Notes: generated by a model not told the origin, from the letters alone. A DNA stretch of 64,000 bases from Proteinivorax hydrogeniformans (GCF_040515995.1 NZ_CP159485.1:558001-622000), one strand, 5' to 3'. Positions 1 through 8,633 are shown, counted from the stretch's first letter. Program-made: numbers and translations.

Positions 1-2
1 TT

Positions 3-1202
3 GTGGTAGAACATGATGAAGATACTATTAAAGCAGCAGATCATATTGTAGATATCGGACCTTATGCGGGAGCTCATGGCGGTGAGATAGTGGCCCAAGG
101 TGATATTAACGATATCATGGCGGAGAAAAAATCGATCACCGGCCAATACCTAACTGGTGAAAAAGAGATTGTAGTTCCCGATAAAAGAAGAAAGCCAAAT
201 GGCAAGTGGCTGGAGGTTGAAGGTGCTGCAGAAAACAACTTAAAAGACGTGGATGTTAAAATCCCCTTAGGAGTTTTTACCTGTGTTACAGGAGTGTCTG
301 GGTCTGGGAAAAGTACTTTGATTAATGAAATACTGTACAAAACTTTAGCACAAAAAATAAACAAAGCCCGCTCAAAGCCAGGCAAGCACAAAACGGTTAA
401 AGGTATAGAAAATGTGGAGAAAATTATAGATATAGACCAGTCCCCTATCGGAAGAACGCCTAGGTCTAACCCAGCCACATATACAGGAGTCTTTGACCAT
501 ATTAGAGAACTGTTTTCCAAAACCCAAGATGCTTTGGCAAAGGGGTATAAGCCGGGGAGATTTTCTTTTAATGTTAAAGGTGGCCGTTGCGAGGCTTGCC
601 GAGGGGATGGAATTATAAAAATCGAGATGCATTTTTTACCTGATGTTTATGTGCCTTGCGAAGTTTGTAAGGGTGCTAGATATAATAGGGAGACCCTAGA
701 AGTAAGGTATAAAGGTAAGACCATAGCTGATATTTTGGCGCTACCTGTTTCAGAGGCGATAACATTTTTTGAGAACATCCCCAAAATCAAAAGAAAGTTA
801 GATACTTTATATGATGTTGGACTTGGTTATATCAAGCTTGGGCAGCCAGCGACTACTTTATCCGGGGGTGAAGCCCAAAGGGTTAAGCTTGCCACCCATT
901 TAAGTAAACGAAGCAACGGTAAGACGTTATATATATTAGATGAGCCTACAACAGGCCTTCATATCGCTGATATAGATAGATTGCTCAGGGTGCTAAATAG
1001 ATTAGTTGAAAATGGGGATAGCGTGCTTGTGATTGAGCATAACTTAGATGTCATAAAGACTGCTGATTATATAGTTGACTTAGGACCAGAAGGCGGACAT
1101 CGCGGCGGAGAGGTTATTGCCAAAGGGACCCCTGAGGAAATCTGCAAAGAACAAAGGTCCCACACAGCCAAGTACCTTAAGCCATATGTTAACAATAGTT
1201 GA
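3..1202 (+). CDS. uvrA: UvrABC excinuclease subunit A, C-terminal part (5' end outside window)
   Basis: ATPase subunit that recognises DNA damage in nucleotide excision repair. The window opens inside the gene, so only about 399 residues of a protein of about 940 are present. Visible parts: VEHDEDT at the very start is the H-loop end of the first ABC domain; GVSGSGKST (about residue 96) is the Walker A of the second ABC domain; CEAC and CEVC (about residues 195-225) form the zinc module; [12 protein letters not shown] is the ABC signature; [12 protein letters not shown] is Walker [13 protein letters not shown] is the second H-loop. The last codons and the TGA stop fall inside an 11-bp tandem repeat that continues downstream. 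uvrC follows after a 2.1-kb repeat region, so the usual uvrA/uvrC proximity has been interrupted. Identification is certain. Confidence 0.98.
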   Translation: MVEHDEDTIKAADHIVDIGPYAGAHGGEIVAQGDINDIMAEKKSITGQYLTGEKEIVVPDKRRKPNGKWLEVEGAAENNLKDVDVKIPLGVFTCVTGVSGSGKSTLINEILYKTLAQKINKARSKPGKHKTVKGIENVEKIIDIDQSPIGRTPRSNPATYTGVFDHIRELFSKTQDALAKGYKPGRFSFNVKGGRCEACRGDGIIKIEMHFLPDVYVPCEVCKGARYNRETLEVRYKGKTIADILALPVSEAITFFENIPKIKRKLDTLYDVGLGYIKLGQPATTLSGGEAQRVKLATHLSKRSNGKTLYILDEPTTGLHIADIDRLLRVLNRLVENGDSVLVIEHNLDVIKTADYIVDLGPEGGHRGGEVIAKGTPEEICKEQRSHTAKYLKPYVNNS

Positions 1203-1297
1203 ACAGTAGTTGAGCGATAGCTAAACAATAGTTGAACAGTAGTTGAACAGTAGTTGAACGATAGTTAAACGATAGTTAAACCATTGTTAAACCATCT
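1189..1297. repeat. 11-bp tandem repeat overlapping the uvrA stop codon
   Basis: About ten consecutive copies of an 11-bp unit close to TTGAACAGTAG / TTAAACGATAG start in the last uvrA codons and run to 1297. A related array is at 2678-2746, and a decayed one lies around 1551-1600. The unit length matches one helical turn. Function unknown. Confidence 0.85.
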
Positions 1298-1436
1298 GAC
1301 GACCCCAATTGACTGTAGGGGAGCAGTACCTGCTCCCGCACCTTAACGTCCGCGTTCCAAAGCGGACAGCTACTGAGACCCCAAACTGGTATCAAATCCA
1401 GACCACAATGACAAAACCTAATTGGCTGTAACCCAA
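1298..1436. repeat. REP-like palindromic element A, copy 1
   Basis: This 130-140 bp element recurs at 2029-2157, 3093-3206 and, inverted, at 11819-11945. It carries two short hairpins: GGGAGCAG/CTGCTCCC (about 1319-1337) and GTCCGC/GCGGAC (1348-1367). No open frame in it resembles a protein. The stretch 1437-1665 holds partial, diverged copies of the same sequences and no gene. Confidence 0.8.
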
Positions 1437-1665
1437 AATGATGCCCCAAATGAAAAACCAAGATGGACTACCCCTCGAAGAGGTAGGGGGCGACCTCAGT
1501 GTCGCCCCATCAGCAAATGGCCAGCGAATATGGACGCATTTAATATGTAGTTTTAACAATTGTTAAACAATTGATAGACCATCGTTAGCAGATAGCTAAA
1601 GCAAATACTGCCAAGCAGAAAACCGCCCTTGATCTTCTGACCAACTGATTGCTGTATCTAGCACC

Positions 1666-1757
1666 GTCAGTTCAGGATTAGCAATATATTTCCGGGTTTG
1701 TAAGAATCCTAAGCTGTTTCTCCACATGTGGGACAGCTCAGGCTTTGAGTCGACATT
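1666..1757. repeat. Dispersed repeat B, copy 1
   Basis: About 90 bp nearly identical to 2587-2677. Both include the block CCACATGTGGGACAGCT, whose CCACATGTGG core is palindromic, and both run into a shared TTTGAGTCGAC. It is part of the REP mosaic between uvrA and uvrC. Confidence 0.75.
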
Positions 1758-1784
1758 GTCATGTCTCTGGTATTAATGGAAGCG

Positions 1785-2128
1785 AGCTCAAAGCCAAAGC
1801 CTTACCCACAGGGAGAAAAGACGCCGCCTTCAATCAAACCCTCCAATATATAGCAAATCCTTCAGTAGAAGGAAGACCCCAAATGACAAAACCAAGGGAC
1901 AAGGGGACAGCCGTACCTGTCCCCTCTGAAATGCAGGGGTCAGTCTTTTAAAATTACCTTTCTTGAACTGTAGAAAGTTAATTTTGACAGGCTGACCCCA
2001 CACCCCAAACGAAGATGGATGCCGCAACTGACGACCCCAATTGACTGTAGGGGAGCAGTACCTGCTCCCGCACATAACGTCCGCGGTTCAAAGCGGACAG
2101 CTACTGAGGCCCCAAACTGGTATCAAAT
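1785..2128. repeat. 344-bp direct repeat C (MITE/REP-like), copy 1
   Basis: Nearly identical to 2850-3194, with only a few substitutions and one 1-bp indel visible. It contains a long inverted repeat at 1936-1999 with GGGGTCAG/CTGACCCC ends and internal TAAAATTA and CTTTC arms that also pair. It also has a GGGGACAG...CTGTCCCC palindrome, and it ends with a copy of element A. Such ends are typical of REP-like sequences mobilised by IS200-like (Y1/RAYT) transposases; no transposase is in the window. Open frames here are by-products of the repeat. Confidence 0.85.
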
Positions 2129-2327
2129 CCACAATGACAAAACCTAATTGGCTGGGACTGTAACCCCACTAGAAGCACCCACTAAAAACCAGGGGACACA
2201 AGGGATGAACAATGCTAAACAAACGTTATACAGTTGCTATAAAAAAAAGTAAGAGTCCTTGCTAACATCAGAGGGAATTTGGCCATATAAGTAAAGAACG
2301 ACGAACAAAGGGAGGGGAGCTTAGTTA

Positions 2328-2555
2328 ATGAAAATAAATAAAAAATATAAAAACGTTTTATTTTCTTGTATAGCTGCTATCTTTATTTCAGTGCCAATAG
2401 CGCTAATCATGGTAATCATTAATTATGGAGTTGAACCGGGTTTCTTCAGAGCATTTTTAAGATCTGCATTAGTGGGGACGGCTATATCTATCCCACTTGC
2501 TAACATATTTATCCCACTGACGGAGAAAATAGTGAATAAGTTAATTGAGGAATAA
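2328..2555 (+). CDS. Small membrane protein, DUF2798-like
   Basis: A 75-residue protein of unknown function. It has a lysine-rich N-terminus (MKINKKYKN), a first hydrophobic segment at about residues 9-31, a short polar loop (GVEPGFFRAFLRS) and a second hydrophobic segment at about 44-66 ending in KIVNKLIEE. This two-helix layout with a central FFRAFLRSALVG stretch resembles DUF2798 proteins. The start is supported by GGGAGGGGAG at 2310-2319, eight bases upstream of the ATG. It sits alone between two copies of a REP-rich repeat, so it may have been carried in with it. It is real by length, ribosome-binding site and membrane pattern; the family assignment is moderate. Confidence 0.7.
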   Translation: MKINKKYKNVLFSCIAAIFISVPIALIMVIINYGVEPGFFRAFLRSALVGTAISIPLANIFIPLTEKIVNKLIEE

Positions 2556-2586
2556 CGCCTATGTAGGTGGTTATGTATTCTACTAG

Positions 2587-2677
2587 GTCAGTTCAGGATT
2601 AGCAATATATTTCCGGGTTTGAAAGAAGCCTAAGCTGTTTCTCCACATGTGGGACAGCTTTAACTTTGAGTCGACGA
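2587..2677. repeat. Dispersed repeat B, copy 2
   Basis: Second copy of the 1666-1757 sequence, directly followed by the second 11-bp array. The order of repeat blocks differs from copy 1, which suggests repeated insertion or rearrangement rather than one simple duplication. Confidence 0.75.
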
Positions 2678-2746
2678 TGAACAATAGTTAAACAATAGCT
2701 GAACAATCGTTGAACCATTGTTAAACAATTGCTAGACCATCGTTAA
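2678..2746. repeat. 11-bp tandem repeat, second array
   Basis: About six degenerate 11-bp units of the type TTAAACAATAG / TTGAACCATTG, the same family as 1189-1297. From 2747 to 2849 no gene is seen. Confidence 0.75.
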
Positions 2747-2849
2747 AAACATTACCGTGGCCAATTAAGGTTTTACCATTTAGCAGGTGGCAGATGCCCT
2801 GCCAACGGGACTCTGACCTTAATTGTAAATTGTAAGTTGAATGAAAGAT

Positions 2850-3194
2850 AGCTCAAAGCCAAAGCCTTACCCACAGGGAGAAAAGACGCCGCCTTCAATC
2901 AAACCCTCCAATATATAGCAAATCCTTCAGTAGAAGGAAGACCCCAAATGGCAAAACCAAGGGACAATGGGACAGCCGTACCTGTCCCCTCTGAAATGCA
3001 GGGGTCAGTCTTTTAAAATTACCTTTCTTGAACTGTAGAAAGTTAATTTTGACAGGCTGACCCCACACCCCAAACGAAGATGGATGCCGCAACTGACGAC
3101 CCCAATTGACTGTAGGGGAGCAGTACCTGCTCCCGCACCTTAACGTCCGCGACCCAAAGCGGACAGCTACTGAGGCCCCAAACTGGTATCAAAT
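2850..3194. repeat. 344-bp direct repeat C (MITE/REP-like), copy 2
   Basis: Second copy of 1785-2128. Its GGGGTCAG/CTGACCCC long hairpin is at 3001-3064 and its element-A copy starts at 3093. After it, at about 3233-3259, the 8-bp unit ACTGACCA is repeated three times. No gene lies between 2556 and uvrC. Confidence 0.85.
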
Positions 3195-3330
3195 TCAGAC
3201 CCCAATGGCCAAATGCAGGGGGTGGGTCATGTACTGACCAACTGACCAACTGACCAACTCGCATTTTGTCAACAAATTGTAAATTCACCCTTGAACTTAA
3301 TAGATCTTAAAAAGAAAGGTGGTGAGTGCT

Positions 3331-5142
3331 TTGAACAGTAAAGTTAGCCAGCTGCCAGCTAGTCCCGGAGTTTATTTCATGAAGGACAAATATGGTGATG
3401 TTATATATGTTGGCAAGGCTGCTTCCCTTAAAAATCGCGTTAAATCGTATTTCCAAAACACCGAGAAAAAGGGTGCTAAAGTTACAGCACTGGTGCACAA
3501 TATTGAAGACTTAGATTATATAGTTACTGACTCTGAGGTTGAGGCCTTGATATTAGAGAGTAACTTAATTAAGAAATACCGCCCCAAATATAACATCTCG
3601 CTCAAAGATGATAAACATTACCCATATATCAAAATAGATGTAACCGAGGATTTTCCTAGGGTGGAAAAGGTTCGTAAAATTAACAAGGACAAAGCCCGCT
3701 ATTTTGGCCCATACCCTAGCGCCGGTGCTGTAAACGAAACGCTGCAGCTAGTTCACAAAATTTTTTCGCTCAGGCGTTGCAAGGGCAAGCTAGAGCATAA
3801 AGATAGGCCTTGTTTAAACTTTCAAATCAAGCGCTGCCACGCACCTTGTCAGCATAACATTACTTCAACTGATTACCATAAGATGATTGAAGAAGTTTTG
3901 TTGTTTTTAGAGGGAAAAAGCTCTCATCTAGTTAAAAAGGTGGAAGCTGAAATGAAGGAGCAAGCTGCTAATCTAAACTTTGAAAAAGCAGCTGAGCTAA
4001 GGGATCAACTTAAAGCTCTAAAAAGTGTGACAGAAAAACAGAAAATCATATTTAGCGATCTTACAGACAGAGATATTTTGGCGGTGGCAGATGGTGGAAA
4101 CCTTGCCTGCATTCAAGTGTTTAGCATTAGAGGTGGCAAGCTTTTAGGCAGAGACTCATTTAGACTTGAAAACACAGGAGGTTCAACTTCTAAGGAACTG
4201 TTAATAGCTTTTATAACTCAATTTTATGAAAACGCTCCAATCGTTCCTGGTGAGATTTTAGTGCCGGAGGATTTGTTTGATCAACAAGTGCTTTTAGAAT
4301 TTTTGCAAAAGAAAAGAGGTTCTAAGGTTAGTTTAAAAGTTCCTCAAAAAGGGGAAAAAAAGGAGTTATTGATACTAGCCAAGAAAAACGCCCGACTTCA
4401 GCTAGAACAATACGAAAGCCAGGGCGGTGTAGAAAAGCACCGTGGTGAAAAGGGAGTAGTAGAGCTTGCAAAAGAACTAAAGTTTGGAGAACTTCCTTGG
4501 CGTATGGAGTGCTATGACATCTCTAATATACAGGGTGAATATTCTGTAGGCTCTATGGTTGTGTTTGAAGGTGGAAAGCCTGCAAAAGATAAATATCGTA
4601 AGTTTAAAATCAGAACTGTGGAAGGTCCTAATGATTTTGCATCCATGGCAGAAGTGCTTACTCGAAGGTTAAAAAAATACGCAGAAGGTGATGAAAAGTT
4701 TTCTCCACTTCCTCACCTAATTGTAATTGATGGTGGAAAAGGACAGCTTTCCGCAGCAAATAAAATTGTAAAAGAACAAGGTTATGAGCATGTTCACATT
4801 ATAGGCTTAGCCAAAAAGATGGAAGAGGTATTCTTCCCTGAACAATCGGAGCCGGTTATTCTACCTAGAAACAGTGAAGGACTTTACCTTCTTCAAAGAA
4901 TACGTGACGAAGCTCACCGGTTTGCAATAACCTACCATAGGACGTTACGCAAAAACGAGACATTTACATCAGAATTAGATAGCATTGAAGGTGTGGGACC
5001 TAACCGGAGAAATTCTTTGCTAAAGGTATTTAACTCAGTTGAAGAAATTTCCACTAAAGACGTAGGTGAAATAGCTGCAGTGCCAGGTATCCCTTGGCAA
5101 GTAGCTGAGAATGTCTATAGATATTTTAGAAAGAAAAGATAG
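3331..5142 (+). CDS. uvrC: UvrABC excinuclease subunit C
   Basis: Nuclease subunit that makes both incisions in nucleotide excision repair with UvrA and UvrB. It has the GIY-YIG domain at the N-terminus (GVYFMKD, then YVGKA around residues 13-30), a Cys cluster typical of UvrC near residue 150, a UVR domain (about 205-225, LNFEKAAELRDQL), the RNase H-like C-terminal nuclease (MECYDISNIQG, VIDGGKGQLSAA) and a terminal helix-hairpin-helix (IEGVGPNRRNSLL). Length (603 aa) is normal. The frame is open from 3319 (GTG), but the strong site AAAGGTGGT at 3316-3324 is correctly spaced only for the TTG at 3331, which also gives the usual short N-terminus. Confidence 0.97.
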   Translation: MNSKVSQLPASPGVYFMKDKYGDVIYVGKAASLKNRVKSYFQNTEKKGAKVTALVHNIEDLDYIVTDSEVEALILESNLIKKYRPKYNISLKDDKHYPYIKIDVTEDFPRVEKVRKINKDKARYFGPYPSAGAVNETLQLVHKIFSLRRCKGKLEHKDRPCLNFQIKRCHAPCQHNITSTDYHKMIEEVLLFLEGKSSHLVKKVEAEMKEQAANLNFEKAAELRDQLKALKSVTEKQKIIFSDLTDRDILAVADGGNLACIQVFSIRGGKLLGRDSFRLENTGGSTSKELLIAFITQFYENAPIVPGEILVPEDLFDQQVLLEFLQKKRGSKVSLKVPQKGEKKELLILAKKNARLQLEQYESQGGVEKHRGEKGVVELAKELKFGELPWRMECYDISNIQGEYSVGSMVVFEGGKPAKDKYRKFKIRTVEGPNDFASMAEVLTRRLKKYAEGDEKFSPLPHLIVIDGGKGQLSAANKIVKEQGYEHVHIIGLAKKMEEVFFPEQSEPVILPRNSEGLYLLQRIRDEAHRFAITYHRTLRKNETFTSELDSIEGVGPNRRNSLLKVFNSVEEISTKDVGEIAAVPGIPWQVAENVYRYFRKKR

Positions 5143-5154
5143 TTAGATATTAGA

Positions 5155-5206
5155 AGATAATCGAAAAAGCAGCGACAATTTAATTGTCGCTGCTTTTTCG
5201 ATTATC
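5155..5206 (+). terminator. Terminator after uvrC
   Basis: Perfect inverted repeat with 25-bp arms (GATAATCGAAAAAGCAGCG...). The A- and T-rich arm ends would let it work in both directions. Confidence 0.85.
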
Positions 5207-5279
5207 ACGGTGATTTTAACATATTCAATTTAAAAATTAATAAAGTGAATAAAATAATTAAATAATTTCATAAAAAGTG

Positions 5280-5307
5280 TTGCATTTTGTGAAATTATGA
5301 GTATAAT
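5280..5307 (+). promoter_or_regulatory. Sigma-A-type promoter upstream of the SHOCT-like gene cluster
   Basis: TTGCAT (5280-5285), 16-bp spacer, TATAAT (5302-5307), followed by TAAAGTAAAGGTTA. It has the same layout as the promoter at 5649-5676. Confidence 0.6.
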
Positions 5308-5447
5308 TAAAGTAAAGGTTAGATATATTAATATCAAGAGGTAAAAATATCAAAATAATTAATCTAACAATAAACACAAAGGGTGAGAATCTTAGTTATA
5401 AAATTTTTGATTACTAAATCTGAGAATGTAAAAAAGGAGGGTGGAAG

Positions 5448-5549
5448 ATGGTAAACGATCCAAAACTTATGGTTTTAGAGATGTTGACTTCTGGGAAAGT
5501 TTCAAAGGAACAAGCGGAAAAGCTTTTAGAATGCTGTAAAAATAAATAA
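5448..5549 (+). CDS. 33-residue stand-alone SHOCT-like protein
   Basis: Tiny gene with AAAAAGGAGG at 5431-5440, seven bases before the ATG. Almost the whole protein is one SHOCT-like helix pair, MVLEMLTSGKVSKEQAEKLL, ending ECCKNK. The same motif occurs in each of five neighbouring proteins except the small membrane protein, so this looks like a free copy of a shared interaction domain. It lies between two promoters of similar sequence and ends just before an inverted repeat. Function is unknown. It could act as an adaptor or competitor for the domain in the larger proteins, which is inference. The ribosome-binding site and the clear family match make it a likely real gene. Confidence 0.7.
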   Translation: MVNDPKLMVLEMLTSGKVSKEQAEKLLECCKNK

Positions 5550-5563
5550 CTAGTTCTAAACAA

Positions 5564-5669
5564 ACATAGAAAAGAAAATTCAGCGACTAGCTAGTGCACT
5601 AAGGATGTTAAAAAAATTAAGTTTGACCATTAAAAATTCCAATATCGGTTGCAATTTTCTTTTCTATGT
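5564..5669. other. 17-bp inverted repeat spanning the second promoter
   Basis: ACATAGAAAAGAAAATT at 5564-5580 is exactly complementary to 5653-5669, with a 72-base loop. The right arm lies in the spacer of the promoter at 5649-5676. It may be a weak terminator or a regulatory stem between the mini-gene and the DUF2089 gene. Confidence 0.55.
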
Positions 5670-5676
5670 GTATAAT
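5649..5676 (+). promoter_or_regulatory. Second sigma-A-type promoter, before the DUF2089 gene
   Basis: TTGCAA (5649-5654), 16-bp spacer, TATAAT (5671-5676), then TAAAGCAAAGATTA. It closely matches the promoter at 5280-5307 including the bases after the -10 box. Confidence 0.6.
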
Positions 5677-5740
5677 TAAAGCAAAGATTAAAATTATTAA
5701 GAAGTGAATTCATATAGTTAATATTGTGGGAGGTGTACAG

Positions 5741-6127
5741 ATGAAAAAGCAGGCAATTGGCAAGTGCCCCATCTGTGATTCGCATTTAAATGTTGCTAAG
5801 CTAAAGTGCAATCATTGCGATACGTCTATTGAAGGTGATTTTGAATTATGCAAGTTTTGCAAGCTAGGTAGGGAACAAAAAGAGTTTGTTGAAGTTTTTA
5901 TCAAAAGCAGAGGAAATATTAAGGAAGTTGAGAGAGAGCTGGGGATATCTTATCCTACAGTTCGAAGCAGATTAGAAGGTGTTATAGAATCTTTAGGATA
6001 CAGACCAGAACCAATTCCTAAAGTGGATCCTGCCACCGCAGAGAAAAGAAAAAAGGTGCTTGACGCTTTAAACAATGGTGATATTACGGCGGAAGAAGCA
6101 GTAGAATTATTAAAAGAGCAAAGTTAG
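5741..6127 (+). CDS. DUF2089 family protein: zinc ribbon, HTH and SHOCT-like tail
   Basis: A 128-residue probable DNA-binding regulator. The N-terminus has a zinc ribbon built from CPIC (about residue 9) and CNHC (about 23), then a second CKFC. The middle has a helix-turn-helix (IKEVERELGISYPTVRSRL). The C-terminus is a SHOCT-like helix pair (VLDALNNGDITAEEAVELL). This is the domain order of DUF2089 proteins. GGGAGGTG at 5728-5735 supports the ATG at 5741 over an upstream GTG in the same frame. As the only apparent DNA-binding protein of the cluster, and preceded by its own promoter and inverted repeat, it may be the local regulator; that role is inferred. Confidence 0.85.
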   Translation: MKKQAIGKCPICDSHLNVAKLKCNHCDTSIEGDFELCKFCKLGREQKEFVEVFIKSRGNIKEVERELGISYPTVRSRLEGVIESLGYRPEPIPKVDPATAEKRKKVLDALNNGDITAEEAVELLKEQS

Positions 6128-6260
6128 GAAAATTTTTATCTCACAACTTTGGATAACTCCATTCATTATGTGGCATGGGGCACATATCTCGTTGTTGGGA
6201 TAAAAAATTTACACATCTAATTCAGAATATAAATAATTAAATGAAAAGGGGGAGGATGAA

Positions 6261-7262
6261 GTGGGGCTTAATGAGAGGGAAATGATACTTGAAATGCTGT
6301 CAGAAGGTAAGATCTCTCAGGAACAGGCTAATAAGTTATTAGCAGCTTTAGACAAAGTAGAAGTAGATGAAAGCACAGCTGACGGTGAAAAGGTTACGCA
6401 TACTTGTAGCAAAGATGGGGGTTGTGAAGAAGATGAGGGGTTTTCTTTATTTGAAAACTTGAAAGATGCTTTTGGTGTAGCCCTTAACAGTAACCATATC
6501 CATGAATTTAAAAGGGAGATAAAACAAACCTTTATCACCAGTTTAGTGGACGTAGAGCTTGGTTCTAGAAAAGGCAACATCGAAATACAGGGTTGGAGTA
6601 GGGGTTATGGTTATATAGAAGAAACTATTAAAGTTAAGGGAATAAAAAATAAAGAAGAAGCAGAGAAGTTAGCGGAGAAATATCGGACATTAACGGTCGG
6701 AAAAGACTTTATACAAGCTAAAAAAGAGATGAAGAGTAAGCGAATATTTATATCGTATAAGCTTTTTTTGCCCAAAGCCAACCAATATGATGTCTGCGTT
6801 AGCACAGTTAATGGGAAAGTGACTATAGCGGGAATCGTTACAAAGGATTGTGACTTAAGCCTAGTTAATGGGAAATGCGATTTAAGTGATGTAAAGGGGG
6901 AAGACCTTGAGCTTTCTATGGTCAACGGTAAGGGTATTGTTTCCGGCGAGTTCAAAGATATTGACTGCTCTACTGTAAATGGGAAACTGGAAATATCCGA
7001 TTACCTTAGTAGCCCAGGAGATATTGACATTTCTACAGTTAACGGTCCTATAATAATAGCACTTCCAACCCCTGGTTTGAATGTCAAGGTTGATTTAAGC
7101 GCTGTAAACGGAAGAGCTAAAGTTGAACATCCAAACTTAAACATTCAAAGTAAAAATGGGGTAGTGATAACTAAAAATTGTACGATTGTAGGTGAAGGAA
7201 AAGCGCACAGATTTTATGATGTTAGTTCCGTCAATGGATCACTAACCTTAAAAGAATTATAA
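6261..7262 (+). CDS. LiaX/YvlB-like protein: SHOCT-like N-terminus plus DUF4097 beta repeats
   Basis: 333 residues. The N-terminal 35 residues carry the SHOCT-like motif (MILEMLSEGKISQEQANKLL). From about residue 100 on the protein is beta-strand rich, with at least seven S-x-V-N-G repeats (STVNGKV, SLVNGKC, SMVNGKG, STVNGKL, STVNGPI, SAVNGRA, SSVNGSL), as expected for a DUF4097 right-handed beta-helix. The layout matches LiaX/YvlB proteins of Firmicutes, which are linked to envelope-stress sensing. There is no signal peptide or membrane segment. The start is GTG with GGGGGAGG at 6248-6255. It is 16 bases upstream of a small membrane protein gene, probably co-transcribed. Confidence 0.85.
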   Translation: MGLNEREMILEMLSEGKISQEQANKLLAALDKVEVDESTADGEKVTHTCSKDGGCEEDEGFSLFENLKDAFGVALNSNHIHEFKREIKQTFITSLVDVELGSRKGNIEIQGWSRGYGYIEETIKVKGIKNKEEAEKLAEKYRTLTVGKDFIQAKKEMKSKRIFISYKLFLPKANQYDVCVSTVNGKVTIAGIVTKDCDLSLVNGKCDLSDVKGEDLELSMVNGKGIVSGEFKDIDCSTVNGKLEISDYLSSPGDIDISTVNGPIIIALPTPGLNVKVDLSAVNGRAKVEHPNLNIQSKNGVVITKNCTIVGEGKAHRFYDVSSVNGSLTLKEL

Positions 7263-7278
7263 AGGAGTGGATTGAAAA

Positions 7279-7581
7279 ATGTTGGAGGTTTTATTATCGA
7301 CAGAGGTATTACTGGGGATATTTTTCTTAATTTTGGTTGCTCTAATTTGTAACTTGATAATTAAGCTAGCGATGGTAAAGGCAGGTATCTATAAAAAGTA
7401 TTCAAAAAATAGGGTTTGTTCCGGGAGACTTCAAGGTGGACTTTGGACATTAGGGATTGCCCTTTTAGTGATTGTATACATGCAACTTGATATTTCTTTT
7501 TGGCTTGCTTTTTGGTTGCTTGTTGCATTGGCAGGGTTAATACAGATAATTTTCTCTTTTAGAGGAAATAACTTTTTATAA
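7279..7581 (+). CDS. Small integral membrane protein, unknown function
   Basis: 100 residues with three hydrophobic segments at about 9-31, 52-68 and 71-92. A basic, cysteine-bearing loop (KAGIYKKYSKNRVCSGR) lies between the first and second. No family is recognised. It sits between two DUF4097-type genes with gaps of 16 and 26 bases, and AAAGGAGTGG precedes it. As the only membrane protein in the cluster it is the obvious candidate to anchor the soluble beta-repeat proteins at the membrane; this is inference from position only. Confidence 0.75.
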   Translation: MLEVLLSTEVLLGIFFLILVALICNLIIKLAMVKAGIYKKYSKNRVCSGRLQGGLWTLGIALLVIVYMQLDISFWLAFWLLVALAGLIQIIFSFRGNNFL

Positions 7582-7607
7582 AAGTGGGAAGTAGGTGATT
7601 TTAGATT

Positions 7608-8633
7608 ATGGCGCACCTTAGTAAGGAGTTTAACATTACCCTTAATGGGAAAGTTGCGCTATCCTTAGATAAAGGAGAGCTAGATGTTAGGGGCTGGGAC
7701 GAGGAATGTTGTAAGCTAGTAGTGGAAAGTGAAAAACCTATAAAGTTAAACCATAAGGCAAAAAGTGATAAGTTATATATTTCCTTAGCAGGTGAGTTAA
7801 CAAAACAAGTTCAGGTATACCTACCAAAGATGTGTGATCTATTTGTGGATGGTAGTTATTTGGATTTATCTATAGCTAATCTTGACTACAAAGTGAAAGT
7901 GGATAACGGTAATGGTAAAACTAGTATCACTAATATTGATGGAGAGATTAAAGTAGAACAAAGCAAAGGCAGTATAGAATTTGTCTCTAACCATGGTAAA
8001 GTAAGGGCTGATTTAGGGGCGGTGGAAACGGAAGTCTACAATCACCAAGGAGAGATTAACCTAGATATCGGTCGGGGGAATCTAAATCTAAAGGGCTTAG
8101 ATGGAGATGCTAGACTGATCCTAGCTAAGGGCAAGCATGTAGTAACTGATAGTAGGGGCACACTAAATTTTAATTCGTCGGGGGATATTAGCATTACCTC
8201 TAGCAGATTTACAAGGGTTAAAGGCAGGGGCTTTGGCGATACAGTGCTTCATTTACCGATAGCATATGTAGCCAACTATTCTTTAACTACCAGTGGAGAT
8301 TTTTATTTAGGAATTCCTTCAGACTCGGCATTTTCCTTGAAAGCTAAGGTTAAGTCGATCGATAACAAAGTAGATTCTTTACAGCTAACAAAGGGTAATG
8401 GTGAATACAAAGGGGATAAAGGTTTGCATCCGTTAGGAGATGTTAGTCTAGAAGGAAAACATTTAAAGATCGAGTCAATAGTACTGAAAGATGATTCAGC
8501 AGACTTTTATGATAAAGAAGAAAATCAAGAATCGCTAAAAATTCTAAGAATGGTTGAGGAAGGAACTCTTGACCCACAAAAAGCTGAAGAACTGCTGGAA
8601 ACTTTTGAGGAATTTGAGAAGGGGGAGAATTAA
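7608..8633 (+). CDS. DUF4097-like beta-repeat protein with C-terminal SHOCT-like motif
   Basis: 341 residues. The first 270 are a beta-rich repeat region in the style of adhesin/DUF4097 families, with short strands joined by turns such as NGNGKTS, NHGKV and SSGDIS. The last 45 residues carry a SHOCT-like motif (ILRMVEEGTLDPQKAEELL). In the protein at 6261 the same domains are in the opposite order. No signal peptide is seen. The stop codon is directly followed by the ATG of the next gene, which indicates translational coupling. The family call rests on fold pattern; the specific role is unknown. Confidence 0.75.
   Translation: MAHLSKEFNITLNGKVALSLDKGELDVRGWDEECCKLVVESEKPIKLNHKAKSDKLYISLAGELTKQVQVYLPKMCDLFVDGSYLDLSIANLDYKVKVDNGNGKTSITNIDGEIKVEQSKGSIEFVSNHGKVRADLGAVETEVYNHQGEINLDIGRGNLNLKGLDGDARLILAKGKHVVTDSRGTLNFNSSGDISITSSRFTRVKGRGFGDTVLHLPIAYVANYSLTTSGDFYLGIPSDSAFSLKAKVKSIDNKVDSLQLTKGNGEYKGDKGLHPLGDVSLEGKHLKIESIVLKDDSADFYDKEENQESLKILRMVEEGTLDPQKAEELLETFEEFEKGEN

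Noticed and set aside
74-632. Antisense open frames across uvrA
   Set aside because: They mirror conserved UvrA codons, have no ribosome-binding site, and match no protein.
1745-2075. Open frames within repeat C, also 2895-3288
   Set aside because: Products are translations of palindromic repeat DNA and recur identically in both copies; no start signal.
6317-6955. Antisense frames in the LiaX-like gene
   Set aside because: Shadow frames of a clear coding strand.
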